Part shown: positions 52,410 through 61,471 of the stretch, in pieces
Position numbering within the stretch: position 1 is the stretch's first letter
Layout: every line of letters begins with the position of its first letter
Origin: Bremerella cremea
GTDB taxonomy: Bacteria; Planctomycetota; Planctomycetia; Pirellulales; Pirellulaceae
Assembly (NCBI RefSeq): GCF_003335505.1
Contig: NZ_QPEX01000044.1
Span: 62,001 to 126,000, forward strand
Direction of reading: 5' to 3'
Length of the DNA: 64,000 nt
Notes under the pieces: generated by a model
Told to the model about the DNA's origin: nothing
Database searches by the model: none
Seen by the model: the letters and a program-made list of their open reading frames with translations, nothing else
Made by a program: the position numbers and the translations under genes

Positions 52410-53819
52410 ATGAAGCAATTACACATTACTCATGCTTTGGCATGGACGGTCGTATTGGGATTTTTCAATGGGTCGGCATTGCAGGCCCAAACGAAAGCCC
52501 CAGTTCGGGTAGTACGAGCTAACGCAGTAGCCCCGGCCAAACCGGAGGTGATGCCTGTTTCTGCAATCACAAGCGAACCAATTGTTGAAACGTTCGATCC
52601 CGAATCTATCACCAGCACCGATGCCTTGGGCTTCGAGCAGGCAGACTGCGCGAGTTGTGGTAGCTGCTTCGATGATATCTGCTGCTCGCCGTGGTTTTAC
52701 AACGGCTGGCTAGAACAAGGCTTCACTGGAAATCCTAATTCCGATGGTGGAGCCAACGGACCAGCGGGCACCAACGGGCCTTTGATTTTCAACGATCAGG
52801 CCAACGAATACATGCTCAACCAGTTGTACACGAGCTTTGGCCGCAAAGTTAGCCGAGATTCCTGCTCCTGGGATATCGGCGGCCGCGTGGATGTGCTGTT
52901 CGGTACCGACTATTACTTTGTCCAAGCCACCGGGCTGGAAACACGCGACAACAACTCGCAGCATTGGAATAGTGGCAACGGTCCTCGCAATGCAGGAAAT
53001 GCAGGCCTTTACGGCTTGGCCTTGCCACAGTTCTATGTGGAAGCCAACGTGCCGTGGGGCAACGGAGTGAATCTGAAAGCAGGTCACTTCTATACCATCA
53101 TGGGCTACGAGTCGGTCATGGCTCCGGAGAACTTCTTCTACTCGCACTCGTACACAATGCAATATGGCGAGCCGTTCACCCACACCGGCATGCTGGCCAG
53201 CTATGCAACTTCGTCTTGCATGACCTGGTACGGTGGGATCGTGCGAGGTTGGAATACTTTTGATCAACCCAACGGCCAAGTCAGCTTCCTGGGTGGCTTC
53301 CGCTGGGTGAGCCCGCATGAAGCAACCAAGCTAAACTTCAGTATCCTGACCGGCAGCGAAGATCCCTCTGGCAACAACAATCGCACCACCTACAGCTTGG
53401 TCTTCCAACAACAAATCAATCAGTGCTGGACCTACGTGCTGGAACACAACCTCGGCACAGAAGCGAACGCTCGCTTGACAAGTTCTAATACGCTGGCCCA
53501 GGCCAACTGGTGCGGCATATCAAACTACTTGTACTACACGGTTGATTCGTGCTTAGACGTCGGAGCTCGTTTCGAGTGGTTCGGCGATCCGGACAATGCC
53601 CGCGTCTTTGGTTTGCCGAACGACAATCTCGTCCACGGTGGTAACTACTACGAGCTTACCTTGGGTGCGAACTATCATCCCAACAGTTGGTTCGTGCTGC
53701 GGCCAGAACTTCGCTACGACTGGAGCGACATGAGTGCTCCTGGAATCAATGGTGCCTACAACAACGGCACCTCGAAAGATCAGTTCACGCTCGGCTTCGA
53801 CCTAATCACGGTGTTCTAA
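52410..53819 (+). CDS. BBP2-type outer-membrane beta-barrel protein, second of the tandem pair
   Basis: 469 residues with a signal peptide (about 1-26). The N-terminal plug-like region has C-A-S-C-G-S-C-F-D-D-I-C-C. It is a clear paralogue of the preceding gene along its length: Q-L-Y-T-S-F-G-R-K-V, G-H-F-Y-T-I-M-G-Y-E-S, A-P-E-N-F-F-Y-S-H-S-Y-T, E-L-R-Y-D-W-S-D and a final aromatic residue. Local duplication is the probable origin. It ends 26 bases before the stop of the convergent chimeric gene. Confidence 0.78.
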   Translation: MKQLHITHALAWTVVLGFFNGSALQAQTKAPVRVVRANAVAPAKPEVMPVSAITSEPIVETFDPESITSTDALGFEQADCASCGSCFDDICCSPWFYNGWLEQGFTGNPNSDGGANGPAGTNGPLIFNDQANEYMLNQLYTSFGRKVSRDSCSWDIGGRVDVLFGTDYYFVQATGLETRDNNSQHWNSGNGPRNAGNAGLYGLALPQFYVEANVPWGNGVNLKAGHFYTIMGYESVMAPENFFYSHSYTMQYGEPFTHTGMLASYATSSCMTWYGGIVRGWNTFDQPNGQVSFLGGFRWVSPHEATKLNFSILTGSEDPSGNNNRTTYSLVFQQQINQCWTYVLEHNLGTEANARLTSSNTLAQANWCGISNYLYYTVDSCLDVGARFEWFGDPDNARVFGLPNDNLVHGGNYYELTLGANYHPNSWFVLRPELRYDWSDMSAPGINGAYNNGTSKDQFTLGFDLITVF

Positions 53820-53845
53820 TGGACACCATGAGCGAGCCTCGCAGG

Positions 53846-56800
53846 TTATTCGTCGTCGGAAAAGAACTGGTCGACGGCAGCGACATAGAAGGTCTCGTCG
53901 AACGCACCAATTTCGCGATCGGTTAAACGTTGGCCTGGCAAAATGGTACTGCTCATGATGCCTTCATCGGTATGCTCAAGCCCAGCCACGTGCCCTAGTT
54001 CGTGCAGCAAGACCGAGAGCAAATCGATCCGCCCATTAGCCATCGAATTGGTGATCGCCTGTTGATGGCCGCTATTCCCCGTCGCTTGATACTCCGAAGA
54101 ATCGAGCGGCGTGCTGTCGACAAACCAACCCCAGCCAGCAGCGTTATCGTCGATGTAAATCATGCTGCCAACCGTTTTGGCCAATTGATTGCCCGGCAGG
54201 TCGACAATCTGAAAGGAAACCGCGTTGGTATCCGAGGTCACTTCGGGCGAAATGATATTCTCTGGCAACAGCGAGGTCATCCCTAGGATGTCACTGCGGG
54301 ACAAGCTTTCCGCCCATGAGCCAGTTGCCGTGTGATTTGTCAAAATGGCATCGCTAATCGCGGCATCCAATACCAATGGCGAAATCTGGTATTTCTTATC
54401 CTGGCTCAGAAAATTGGCTCCGAGTGCCAATTGGAAGTAGTCGAAGCCGCTCCCTTTCAAATCACCAGTCAAATCAAAGTCGATGAATTTGGTGGAATTG
54501 TAATTTCCATACGCCGCGACAAACTCGCTCAAGTCGCCGAGGTCAACCTTACCGTCATCGTTTAAGTCGTAAATCATCGGCAAGAGCCGCGTTGACGGAG
54601 TTGCGTCGGTCGTCGGGGAATCAAGCGTACCAATGCCATTCACCGTGAGCGAGGCATTAGAAACCGAAGTTAAGAACTGAGAAAAGTCCAAGCCTTGCGA
54701 CACATCAATCACAGGAGCCGCTAGTCCGTTGGCAAAAGGCGTGAAACGAACTCTGCCCAGCAAAACACGTTGATCTGCACCTAAACCTGCGATTGTCGAG
54801 GTTGCATTGAGCTTGACGGTACCGTTTGAATTGTTCGTGGAATTACCACCTGCGGCTGAGAAACCAGGGCCAATCACAATCGAGTTGGCACGGTACATTG
54901 ACGAATCGAAGTTGAGTGTGGCCGAGGCTGCGGTAATCGCATCTCCTCCCGTACCCGACGCGGTCACCCATACTTCAATCCAGAACGAGTCCCATTCTTC
55001 GATGATCTGATCACTTTGCGGCAAGTTGGTCACTGCGCCATGATCGTCGACGGAAGTCGCGTCTTTCCCAACGGTAATGGTAAACTGACTAACGTCACGC
55101 ACATCAACCGAAACCGTCGCCGTGCTTTCTAGACCAGCATCGTTGATCGTGTAGTTGAAGGTATCGGTACCGGTGAAGCCCGTTGGCGGCGTGTACTGGA
55201 TCTGATCGCCGACCACAACAACCTGACCGCCAGCATTCGTGAAACCGGATGGAAGCACGACAATCACAGGGTCATTCGCTTCGTTTTCCGCACCTTTATC
55301 GTCGTTCTTAAGCACCGGCAGCAGCGTGGCCGAGTCACGATCGGCATGGAAGATATCATCAAGCGCTTCCGGAGGATCGTTGATTGCAGCCACCAACAGG
55401 GTCACCGTAGCAGGTGCGCTCACCAGGCCATGTTTGTTGGCAATACTGTACTGAAACGAAACCGATCCATTGAAATCGGCTGGCGGAGTATAAGTGACCT
55501 CACCAGAAGAAGCATTGTAAGACAATTGGCCCACCGCCGGCGGCGTTACGATTTTAAACGTTTCGTAAGCAAAATCGCCACTCGAATTGCTGTCATTCGC
55601 CATGGGATTGAAAACCACCGGAGCATCTTCGGTCAAATGAACGGTATCGTTCACCAAAGTGTTCGGGTTGCCGACGGTAATTACGAGGGCTTGATAATCG
55701 ACTAAACGATTGCTGAGAATTCCTGCGGCATTCGTCGGACTGTTAATAACAACCCCTTGGTCCGATACCGCTAGTTGCATCGTGTATACCCCTGGCGCCA
55801 ATCCAACACTAGTGTTGATCTGCACCAGTCCGGTTTGCTGATTTAAAACAAACGACAAATTATTGGGCATGCTGGACAAAGCGGTGTAGACAATCGGGTC
55901 GCCATCGACACTGGTTGCATTCAGCTGAAATGAAGTACTTTGTCCTGGCTGCAATGTGATATTGGGGATGTAGGAAAAGAACGGATTGTAGTCGGTATCG
56001 TCTGCCTTCGAAGAGACATGAAACGTTCGGCTAATCGTGTTGCCTTGCCCGTCCGAAACAGTAACCGTCACGGTCTCGTTTTCAGAGATCCCCTCTGGTA
56101 GCTTGATTCGCAAGACTCCATTCTCGGTGTCGGTAAATACCGAGACTTTGTCGACAATCACATCCCAGATGGGGACACTACCGTTGGTGTAAGTATTGCT
56201 GATCGACTCTCGCACACCGTCACCCTCGGTGAGAAAACCGAAGACAGGATGATTGAAGTCGAGATACGATTGATCCCCTTCGGTAATGTAAAACTGCGAC
56301 GTACCGGTATCGTCGAAAGCAGTCTTAGCTAAGGCCAACATACCGCTTTGATTGTGGCGCAAATCAGGATCGAAGGCGTCCCAAAGCTGCGAAGGAGACG
56401 AATTATCGGTCACCTGTCCGGTTTGAATCATGAAGTTATTGATCACACGATGAAAAAGCATCCCATCGTACGCCCCTGACTCGGCAAGTTCGACAATCCG
56501 GCTGGTAATGTTGCCAACTTCGTCCTCGAAGAGATGGAACTCCATATCACCGAAACGTACCGTCGAGACTCGCAAGCTGCGGTTGTTCTGCAGAACACTT
56601 GTTTCAATCGTCCCGTTCGAGGTGGTCACCGTGTAGGTAAGGTTCTGCCCGGTCGGCGAGTAGCCATCTAACGCGATGTGATACGACTGGCCTGCTTTAA
56701 GCTCGAGGTGATCGGGAATTTCAGCGAAGTAAAGAGGTTCGCTTTGGGGAACACTAATACCGGCGGCGTTGATTAGTTCTTCCAGAGTATGAGAATCGCC

Positions 56801-57370
56801 GGTCAAGCGTACTTCGTTGGCGGTACCCTCATGAAAAACCCAAGTCGGATACGAAGTGATATTCTTTTCGACGCCAATCGAGTTGGTTTGATGCTTGTAG
56901 TTCGAGACTTCCACAAATGGAAGATAATACTTCCCCTCGCCAAACTTCTCTTTCATGACGGTGCAATGAGGACACCAATCGGCACCGTACATCTTTGCGC
57001 CACTAGCAGCAAATGCTTTGGCGAGGGCGATCATGTCGACGTTTTCGTAAGTCACACCGTTGACCGTCAGCGACTCGCCTTCCAGCGCTAATGCTTGGTT
57101 GCCCATACTGGCATCCATCATTTCGCGTGACTCAAGTTGCTGCATCACAGGCTGCCCTTGGCTGGAACGCCGCCCCTTACGGGCCAGGGCAGGGGCCAAC
57201 TTCAGCGTGCGCGATCTTATGACCATTCCCCAGACGGTTGTCGCTACTAGGCATAGCAATACCACAAAAGCGGCAACAATAGGCAGGCTCAAAGATAACT
57301 CGGTCATGGTGCGCATCGACTTTAGGACATGTACGGGGATCTGTTCCGATCGGACGCATCGCAGACTCAT
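53846..57370 (-). CDS. Membrane-anchored chimera: thioredoxin-like, cyclophilin, Ig-like, cohesin-like, dockerin and metzincin domains
   Basis: 1174 residues. A membrane helix at about 25-50, then Q-L-E-S-R-E-M-M (LEPR-like). About 95-205: thioredoxin/glutaredoxin-like fold with C133-P-H-C136 and cis-Pro-type loop S-Y-P-T-W. About 268-410: cyclophilin PPIase with F-H-R-V-I-N-N-F-M-I-Q-T-G, T-S-Q-F-Y-I-T and N-H-P-V-F-G, so the catalytic Arg, Phe, Gln and His are all present. Then Ig-like or cadherin-like repeats to about 780, a cohesin-like module (W-D-S-F-W-I-E-V-W-V) and a dockerin, D-L-N-D-D-G-K-V-D-L-G-D-L, with a degenerate second repeat. The end is a full metzincin site H1123-E-L-G-H-V-A-G-L-E-H1133 and Met-turn G-I-M-S-S-T. 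The start is uncertain; ATG 57316 or 57307 is possible. The combination is highly unusual. Confidence 0.86.
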   Translation of the reverse strand: MSLRCVRSEQIPVHVLKSMRTMTELSLSLPIVAAFVVLLCLVATTVWGMVIRSRTLKLAPALARKGRRSSQGQPVMQQLESREMMDASMGNQALALEGESLTVNGVTYENVDMIALAKAFAASGAKMYGADWCPHCTVMKEKFGEGKYYLPFVEVSNYKHQTNSIGVEKNITSYPTWVFHEGTANEVRLTGDSHTLEELINAAGISVPQSEPLYFAEIPDHLELKAGQSYHIALDGYSPTGQNLTYTVTTSNGTIETSVLQNNRSLRVSTVRFGDMEFHLFEDEVGNITSRIVELAESGAYDGMLFHRVINNFMIQTGQVTDNSSPSQLWDAFDPDLRHNQSGMLALAKTAFDDTGTSQFYITEGDQSYLDFNHPVFGFLTEGDGVRESISNTYTNGSVPIWDVIVDKVSVFTDTENGVLRIKLPEGISENETVTVTVSDGQGNTISRTFHVSSKADDTDYNPFFSYIPNITLQPGQSTSFQLNATSVDGDPIVYTALSSMPNNLSFVLNQQTGLVQINTSVGLAPGVYTMQLAVSDQGVVINSPTNAAGILSNRLVDYQALVITVGNPNTLVNDTVHLTEDAPVVFNPMANDSNSSGDFAYETFKIVTPPAVGQLSYNASSGEVTYTPPADFNGSVSFQYSIANKHGLVSAPATVTLLVAAINDPPEALDDIFHADRDSATLLPVLKNDDKGAENEANDPVIVVLPSGFTNAGGQVVVVGDQIQYTPPTGFTGTDTFNYTINDAGLESTATVSVDVRDVSQFTITVGKDATSVDDHGAVTNLPQSDQIIEEWDSFWIEVWVTASGTGGDAITAASATLNFDSSMYRANSIVIGPGFSAAGGNSTNNSNGTVKLNATSTIAGLGADQRVLLGRVRFTPFANGLAAPVIDVSQGLDFSQFLTSVSNASLTVNGIGTLDSPTTDATPSTRLLPMIYDLNDDGKVDLGDLSEFVAAYGNYNSTKFIDFDLTGDLKGSGFDYFQLALGANFLSQDKKYQISPLVLDAAISDAILTNHTATGSWAESLSRSDILGMTSLLPENIISPEVTSDTNAVSFQIVDLPGNQLAKTVGSMIYIDDNAAGWGWFVDSTPLDSSEYQATGNSGHQQAITNSMANGRIDLLSVLLHELGHVAGLEHTDEGIMSSTILPGQRLTDREIGAFDETFYVAAVDQFFSDDE

Positions 57371-57518
57371 TATGGATGAATTCTGCGGCTTCGCAAAGAA
57401 TTCATCCTAGTCTGGTTGTGATTTATTTTCCAACGATCGAAAGCCTACATTCCCCAAGAACGAAACCATCCGTAGAGGTTATGACGGTTGCCCCTGAACT
57501 TTCGTTCCCACAAGCGCA

Positions 57519-57550
57519 TAAAAAAACGCGGAACAGGTAAGTTCCGCGTT
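57519..57550 (-). terminator. Strong intrinsic terminator after the DUF3467 gene
   Basis: AACGCGGAAC (57525-57534) pairs with GTTCCGCGTT (57541-57550); on the minus strand the stem is followed by a run of seven T. It lies between the chimera start and the DUF3467 stop, so the chimera has its own promoter. Confidence 0.88.
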
Positions 57551-57575
57551 AAAACGACAGCTAAATCCAACGGTT

Positions 57576-57920
57576 TTAGCCGTTGGCTGGACGCTGTGCG
57601 GATGGGATAACCCGCTTCTGAATGTCGGTTTCCAGCGTGCCAAAGGCGGCCTCATGACGCTGAACGGCCATGTGCAGGGCACCCAGCATACGCTTGGCGG
57701 TGTAATAGTTCAAAATGATTCGCTCGTTGACCTTGATCTTCTCTTGCGAGGCAACCATCGGCTGCGTATTCAAACCGAAGTCAATGATCAGTTCTTCCGG
57801 TGTTCCGGTAACACGGCAGAAGTTCGCGTAACAAGCGATCGCACCAGATTCATCCAGTTCCACTTGTTTATGAGCAGGAGGAGCGGCTGGTTGTTCTTTG
57901 GTTTCAGGGGCGTCAGACAT
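57576..57920 (-). CDS. DUF3467 family protein
   Basis: 114 residues. The central pattern C-Y-A-N-F-C-R-V-T-G-T-P-E-E-L-I-I-D-F-G and L-N-Y-Y-T-A-K-R-M-L-G-A-L is diagnostic of DUF3467, a small beta-rich family with unknown function that is common in planctomycetes and some archaea. AAGGAGAT lies 7 bases ahead of the ATG. Its own terminator follows. Position between the chimera and the M50/HlyD genes suggests envelope-related regulation, which is inference. Confidence 0.85.
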   Translation of the reverse strand: MSDAPETKEQPAAPPAHKQVELDESGAIACYANFCRVTGTPEELIIDFGLNTQPMVASQEKIKVNERIILNYYTAKRMLGALHMAVQRHEAAFGTLETDIQKRVIPSAQRPANG

Positions 57921-58103
57921 GGTCTCTATCTCCTTAGGATTTAAGCTTTACCATTGAAGGTACTGGGCTAGTTTAGTAGGGCATTCGCGTCCGATGAGAT
58001 ACCCCTTACCTAGTTTGGCAGAACAAGTTGTGGCATCAACCAGACCTAAACCGCAGAACCGAAACAATTGGATCTTTGTTGGCCCGTCTGCGTAAATTAG
58101 CGA

Positions 58104-60350
58104 CTACAGGTAGAAATGGAAGGTGCGAGAAATGTATCGCCAGAGACGAGTTCCCAGCGGTTCCCACTTCACCCACACTTTGGCACGACCACGCATTCCC
58201 AGCTTCAACCCCTCTTCACCTTCGGCTAAAGGAACCTGAGCAGGGAAGGTCGCGTTTTGTGGACGTAGCCGGCCAGTATCTTTATCGCTGATCGTTGGCA
58301 GTTCGCCCCCCGATTGCGTGCTGAGCGCAGGAGGCACAAATTCGACTTCGGAGCTTCCCATCACGGCGATACGTCCCTTGAAGGTGCGTCCCGGGAAGGC
58401 ATCGAGCTTGATTTCGACTTCCTGGTCAGGATGAACCAATTCGATGTAATCTTGATCGATGTAAAGGACCGCTTCCATTTCGTCGGCGTGGCCAATCTGG
58501 CACAAGATATCACTCGTTGACAGGCGCGCTCCACGATTCTTGGCATCAAATACCGAGCCTGACCATTCCGGCAAGCGGCCATCGCCATTGTTGCTAGATG
58601 CTTTATCGGGAACCGGGTAAATTGTTCCATCGAATGGCGCAGGCACATCAATCTGAGCCACTTGCTGCCGCTTCTTTTCTAGCTGTTGGCGCACAGATTT
58701 GAGTTGTTCTTTCACTTCGGCGAACGTTTGCTCGTATTCCGAACTATCGCTGGCTCGTAACAATTGGCGGTCGGTCGATTTGAGCAGGTCTTCCAGCCCT
58801 TCTTCTTCGTTCTCGAGCTCTACGAGTTCGAGCGTTAAGTCGAGGTTCGACACTCGAGCCAGCTTCGTTCCCTTAGTAACGTGCTGCCCAGGCTGGACCA
58901 AGACCTCTTCCAGTTGACCAGGTACCACCACAAACACGCTTTCGGTATTGGGTGGTTGGATTTCGACCGGGCACTTTACCCACTGGGGGACGGGAATATA
59001 AATGAATCCCGCGATTACCGCCGCCACGGCTGTAGCGGTAATCAACACATTTTTCCGCTTCACCTGTGCCATTCTCCCAGGGACATACAGGAACTTCCAC
59101 AATTGATACAACGGCATCACCACCAGGCCGTAGACACCGGCCAAGGCAATCATCTGCCCAATCACCTTCAAACCATAGGGCTCGAAGACTTTGTTCAAAA
59201 ATAGCATGATCGACGCGGTCACCACCAAGCGATACAGGTTCGAGGCGACCGTATACAAACCAAAGAAAAACTGGTTGCGTTCCGGCAGGAAAGGATCGTC
59301 TGGTGGATCCAGGCCGAGAAAATACTTCGACATAAACCGATGCAGCACGCTGCTGGCCTTTTGCCGCATATTCGGAACTTCCATGATGTCTGCCAGGATG
59401 TAGTAACCATCGTAGCGGAGCAGGGGGTTCCCGTTAAAAATCACGGTACTGACCGAACTGACAAACATCACCTGCAAAGCCAAGTGATTCAACAAGCCAG
59501 GCTCGCTAAACCACCACACGAATGTGGCGATCGAGGCCAGGAAAACTTCCACATACATCCCCGCCGCGCCGATCATCGCCCGATGCCACTTGTTCGGCAG
59601 CATCCACGAGTCCGACACATTGCAGTACAAGCAGGGCGTCATCACCAGGAACATAACCCCCAGTTCATGACATTCGCCGCCGTATCGCTTACAGGAAAGA
59701 CCGTGGCCAAACTCGTGGCAGATCTTGGTCACCCCCAGCACAGCACCTAGAAGCAACCAGTTCGAAGGCCCAAAGAACTCTTGGAACGAGGGCAAACGCG
59801 ACCGGAACACATCGTACTGCACAGCGACTAACAACAGCGCTGACGAGCAAAGCAACAACACAAAAATCATTGCAGGCAGCGTGAACAACCAGCGGGTATA
59901 AGGATTGAGTGCCGTCAGAATTCGATCAGGATCGATTCCTTTAAAACGGACCGCCAGGATGTTCGACATCAACTGCACGGTTTCTTTCCACTTCCGTTCG
60001 TCTCGACGCCCCTTCAATTGCCGCCCCTGATCCATCGCCGTGGTAATCACCAGGCCGCTGCGATGCAGGGTACCAATGAAGTGCTGTAAATCACTGAAGC
60101 TGATCTTCTGTGGCGCGTACTCTTTCTCGAAACGATCCTTGATATCTTGCAGCGATGTCTTCCCATCGAGCATGTTAAGGATCGCGTATTCTTCTTCCTG
60201 AAAGCGAAAGTAGTTCAGCCCCAGCGGTTCTTTAACGACCCAGTAACCGCGTCCCTGATAGGTATGCTGCCGCGCCGACAAGTCAGGCCGTGCTCGCAAG
60301 GGCAACGGTCGACTGCTACTGGCAACCAAACTGTCCTGAAGACTAACCAA
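58104..60350 (-). CDS. PqqD-like, M50 peptidase and HlyD fusion membrane protein
   Basis: 748 residues from a TTG start that fits family alignments (V-S-L-Q-D-S-L-V-A-S-S-S-R-P-L-P). About 35-110: PqqD-like winged domain (Y-W-V-V-K-E-P, L-D-G-K-T-S-L-Q-D-I). About 145-440: multi-helix M50 site-2-protease core, zinc motif H212-E-F-G-H216 and the second motif N-P-L-L-R-Y-D-G-Y-Y. About 440-740: HlyD/membrane-fusion arm with a coiled coil between two lipoyl-like half-motifs (V-P-G-Q-L-E-E-V-L-V-Q-P-G-Q and I-D-V-P-A-P-F-D-G-T-I). This layout is known from peptide and bacteriocin export clusters where the PqqD part binds a leader peptide. It is downstream of two HlyD genes in the same direction. 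Confidence 0.85.
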   Translation of the reverse strand: MVSLQDSLVASSSRPLPLRARPDLSARQHTYQGRGYWVVKEPLGLNYFRFQEEEYAILNMLDGKTSLQDIKDRFEKEYAPQKISFSDLQHFIGTLHRSGLVITTAMDQGRQLKGRRDERKWKETVQLMSNILAVRFKGIDPDRILTALNPYTRWLFTLPAMIFVLLLCSSALLLVAVQYDVFRSRLPSFQEFFGPSNWLLLGAVLGVTKICHEFGHGLSCKRYGGECHELGVMFLVMTPCLYCNVSDSWMLPNKWHRAMIGAAGMYVEVFLASIATFVWWFSEPGLLNHLALQVMFVSSVSTVIFNGNPLLRYDGYYILADIMEVPNMRQKASSVLHRFMSKYFLGLDPPDDPFLPERNQFFFGLYTVASNLYRLVVTASIMLFLNKVFEPYGLKVIGQMIALAGVYGLVVMPLYQLWKFLYVPGRMAQVKRKNVLITATAVAAVIAGFIYIPVPQWVKCPVEIQPPNTESVFVVVPGQLEEVLVQPGQHVTKGTKLARVSNLDLTLELVELENEEEGLEDLLKSTDRQLLRASDSSEYEQTFAEVKEQLKSVRQQLEKKRQQVAQIDVPAPFDGTIYPVPDKASSNNGDGRLPEWSGSVFDAKNRGARLSTSDILCQIGHADEMEAVLYIDQDYIELVHPDQEVEIKLDAFPGRTFKGRIAVMGSSEVEFVPPALSTQSGGELPTISDKDTGRLRPQNATFPAQVPLAEGEEGLKLGMRGRAKVWVKWEPLGTRLWRYISRTFHFYL

Positions 60351-60440
60351 CGTCGAATACCTAGGATCGAAAAAGGGATAAGATCAAAGTGTTTTGCAAA
60401 ATGGATTCAGTCGGCCACGCCGATTCCGGGCAGGTAGGCC

Positions 60441-61382
60441 CTACTTTTGCACGCCGGTAAAATTGGTTTGCATGGTCGAAGGTTGATCGGCATGAATGGT
60501 TACGCTGGCAATTCCGCCTGGACGCAGCAACCAGGAATTACCCTGTGGACGATTTTGCACTTCGACGGTGAAGTCGAAGTTACCGTTGGAATCAATTTCG
60601 GGGCTGGCAAAGACTACTGTCCCTTCAAACGTCACAGTACCGGATGGAATCGTGGCCACCACGGTCGCCGGTTTGCCGATGACCGTGCTTGGCAAATGCT
60701 CGTCGGCACTGAGCGAGCCATCCAGCTTCAATCGCTTGAGGCCGACCACTCGCATCAAAGGATCGCCAGGGCGAACCCATTCTCCTTCGTGACGATACTT
60801 TTGCACCACGATGCCATCAACTGGCGAAGTAATTTGGCAACGGTCGATCACGATTTGAGCGGCCTCCATTTCGGCCTGGGCTTCTCCGGCGGTCAAAGCG
60901 GCGACTTTGAAATTCATGTCGGCTTGCTCGGCTTGCAGCAACGCTTTTTCCCACTGCAACTTCGCCTTGCGAATCGTAATCGGAGCAATCGTTCCGCGAG
61001 CAGACTTGTTCGCCTCGACCATCAGTTCGTGTTCCGCCTGAGAGACTTCAGCGGCCTTGGCGGCGTATTTGATGTCGACATCGTTGGTGGCCTGTTCGGT
61101 GGCCTTGTCGAACTTTCGCTGGGCAATCTCGTGCTGTTTCTTCGGCACCGAGTCGTCGATCTGAGCCAGTAAGCCGCCTTGGGCGACATAGTTCCCCAGT
61201 TCAACAGGAATCTTCCGCAGCACGCCCGTTTCCTGAGCCGGGACGTTGACCTCGTCGATCAGCGATACCAGACAACGAGAGATGACAATATCTCCCGACG
61301 ATTTAGGAGACGGAGCTTGCGCAGATACGATGCAGGGAATCAGCAGCGCGAAAACAACCGGGATGGCGTTGAATTTCGACAT
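60441..61382 (-). CDS. HlyD-family periplasmic adaptor (membrane fusion protein)
   Basis: 313 residues with a signal peptide (about 1-21, ending V-S-A-Q). The lipoyl halves are V-L-R-K-I-P-V-E-L-G-N-Y-V-A-Q-G and I-T-S-P-V-D-G-I-V-V, separated by a coiled coil about 80-170. The third beta-barrel module has L-K-L-D-G-S-L-S-A-D-E. Typical MFP length is 350-400; this is shorter and lacks the C-terminal MP domain. It lies 90 bases downstream of the GAF-HlyD gene and 90 bases upstream of the M50 fusion. Confidence 0.85.
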   Translation of the reverse strand: MSKFNAIPVVFALLIPCIVSAQAPSPKSSGDIVISRCLVSLIDEVNVPAQETGVLRKIPVELGNYVAQGGLLAQIDDSVPKKQHEIAQRKFDKATEQATNDVDIKYAAKAAEVSQAEHELMVEANKSARGTIAPITIRKAKLQWEKALLQAEQADMNFKVAALTAGEAQAEMEAAQIVIDRCQITSPVDGIVVQKYRHEGEWVRPGDPLMRVVGLKRLKLDGSLSADEHLPSTVIGKPATVVATIPSGTVTFEGTVVFASPEIDSNGNFDFTVEVQNRPQGNSWLLRPGGIASVTIHADQPSTMQTNFTGVQK

Positions 61383-61471
61383 GGGGTTGTGACCTCGTGT
61401 ACGTTGATACTCCGCGCTTCATTCTGCGGAAATACAAAGTGAAATAAGTTGTTGAATGAAAAACGCTGGTA

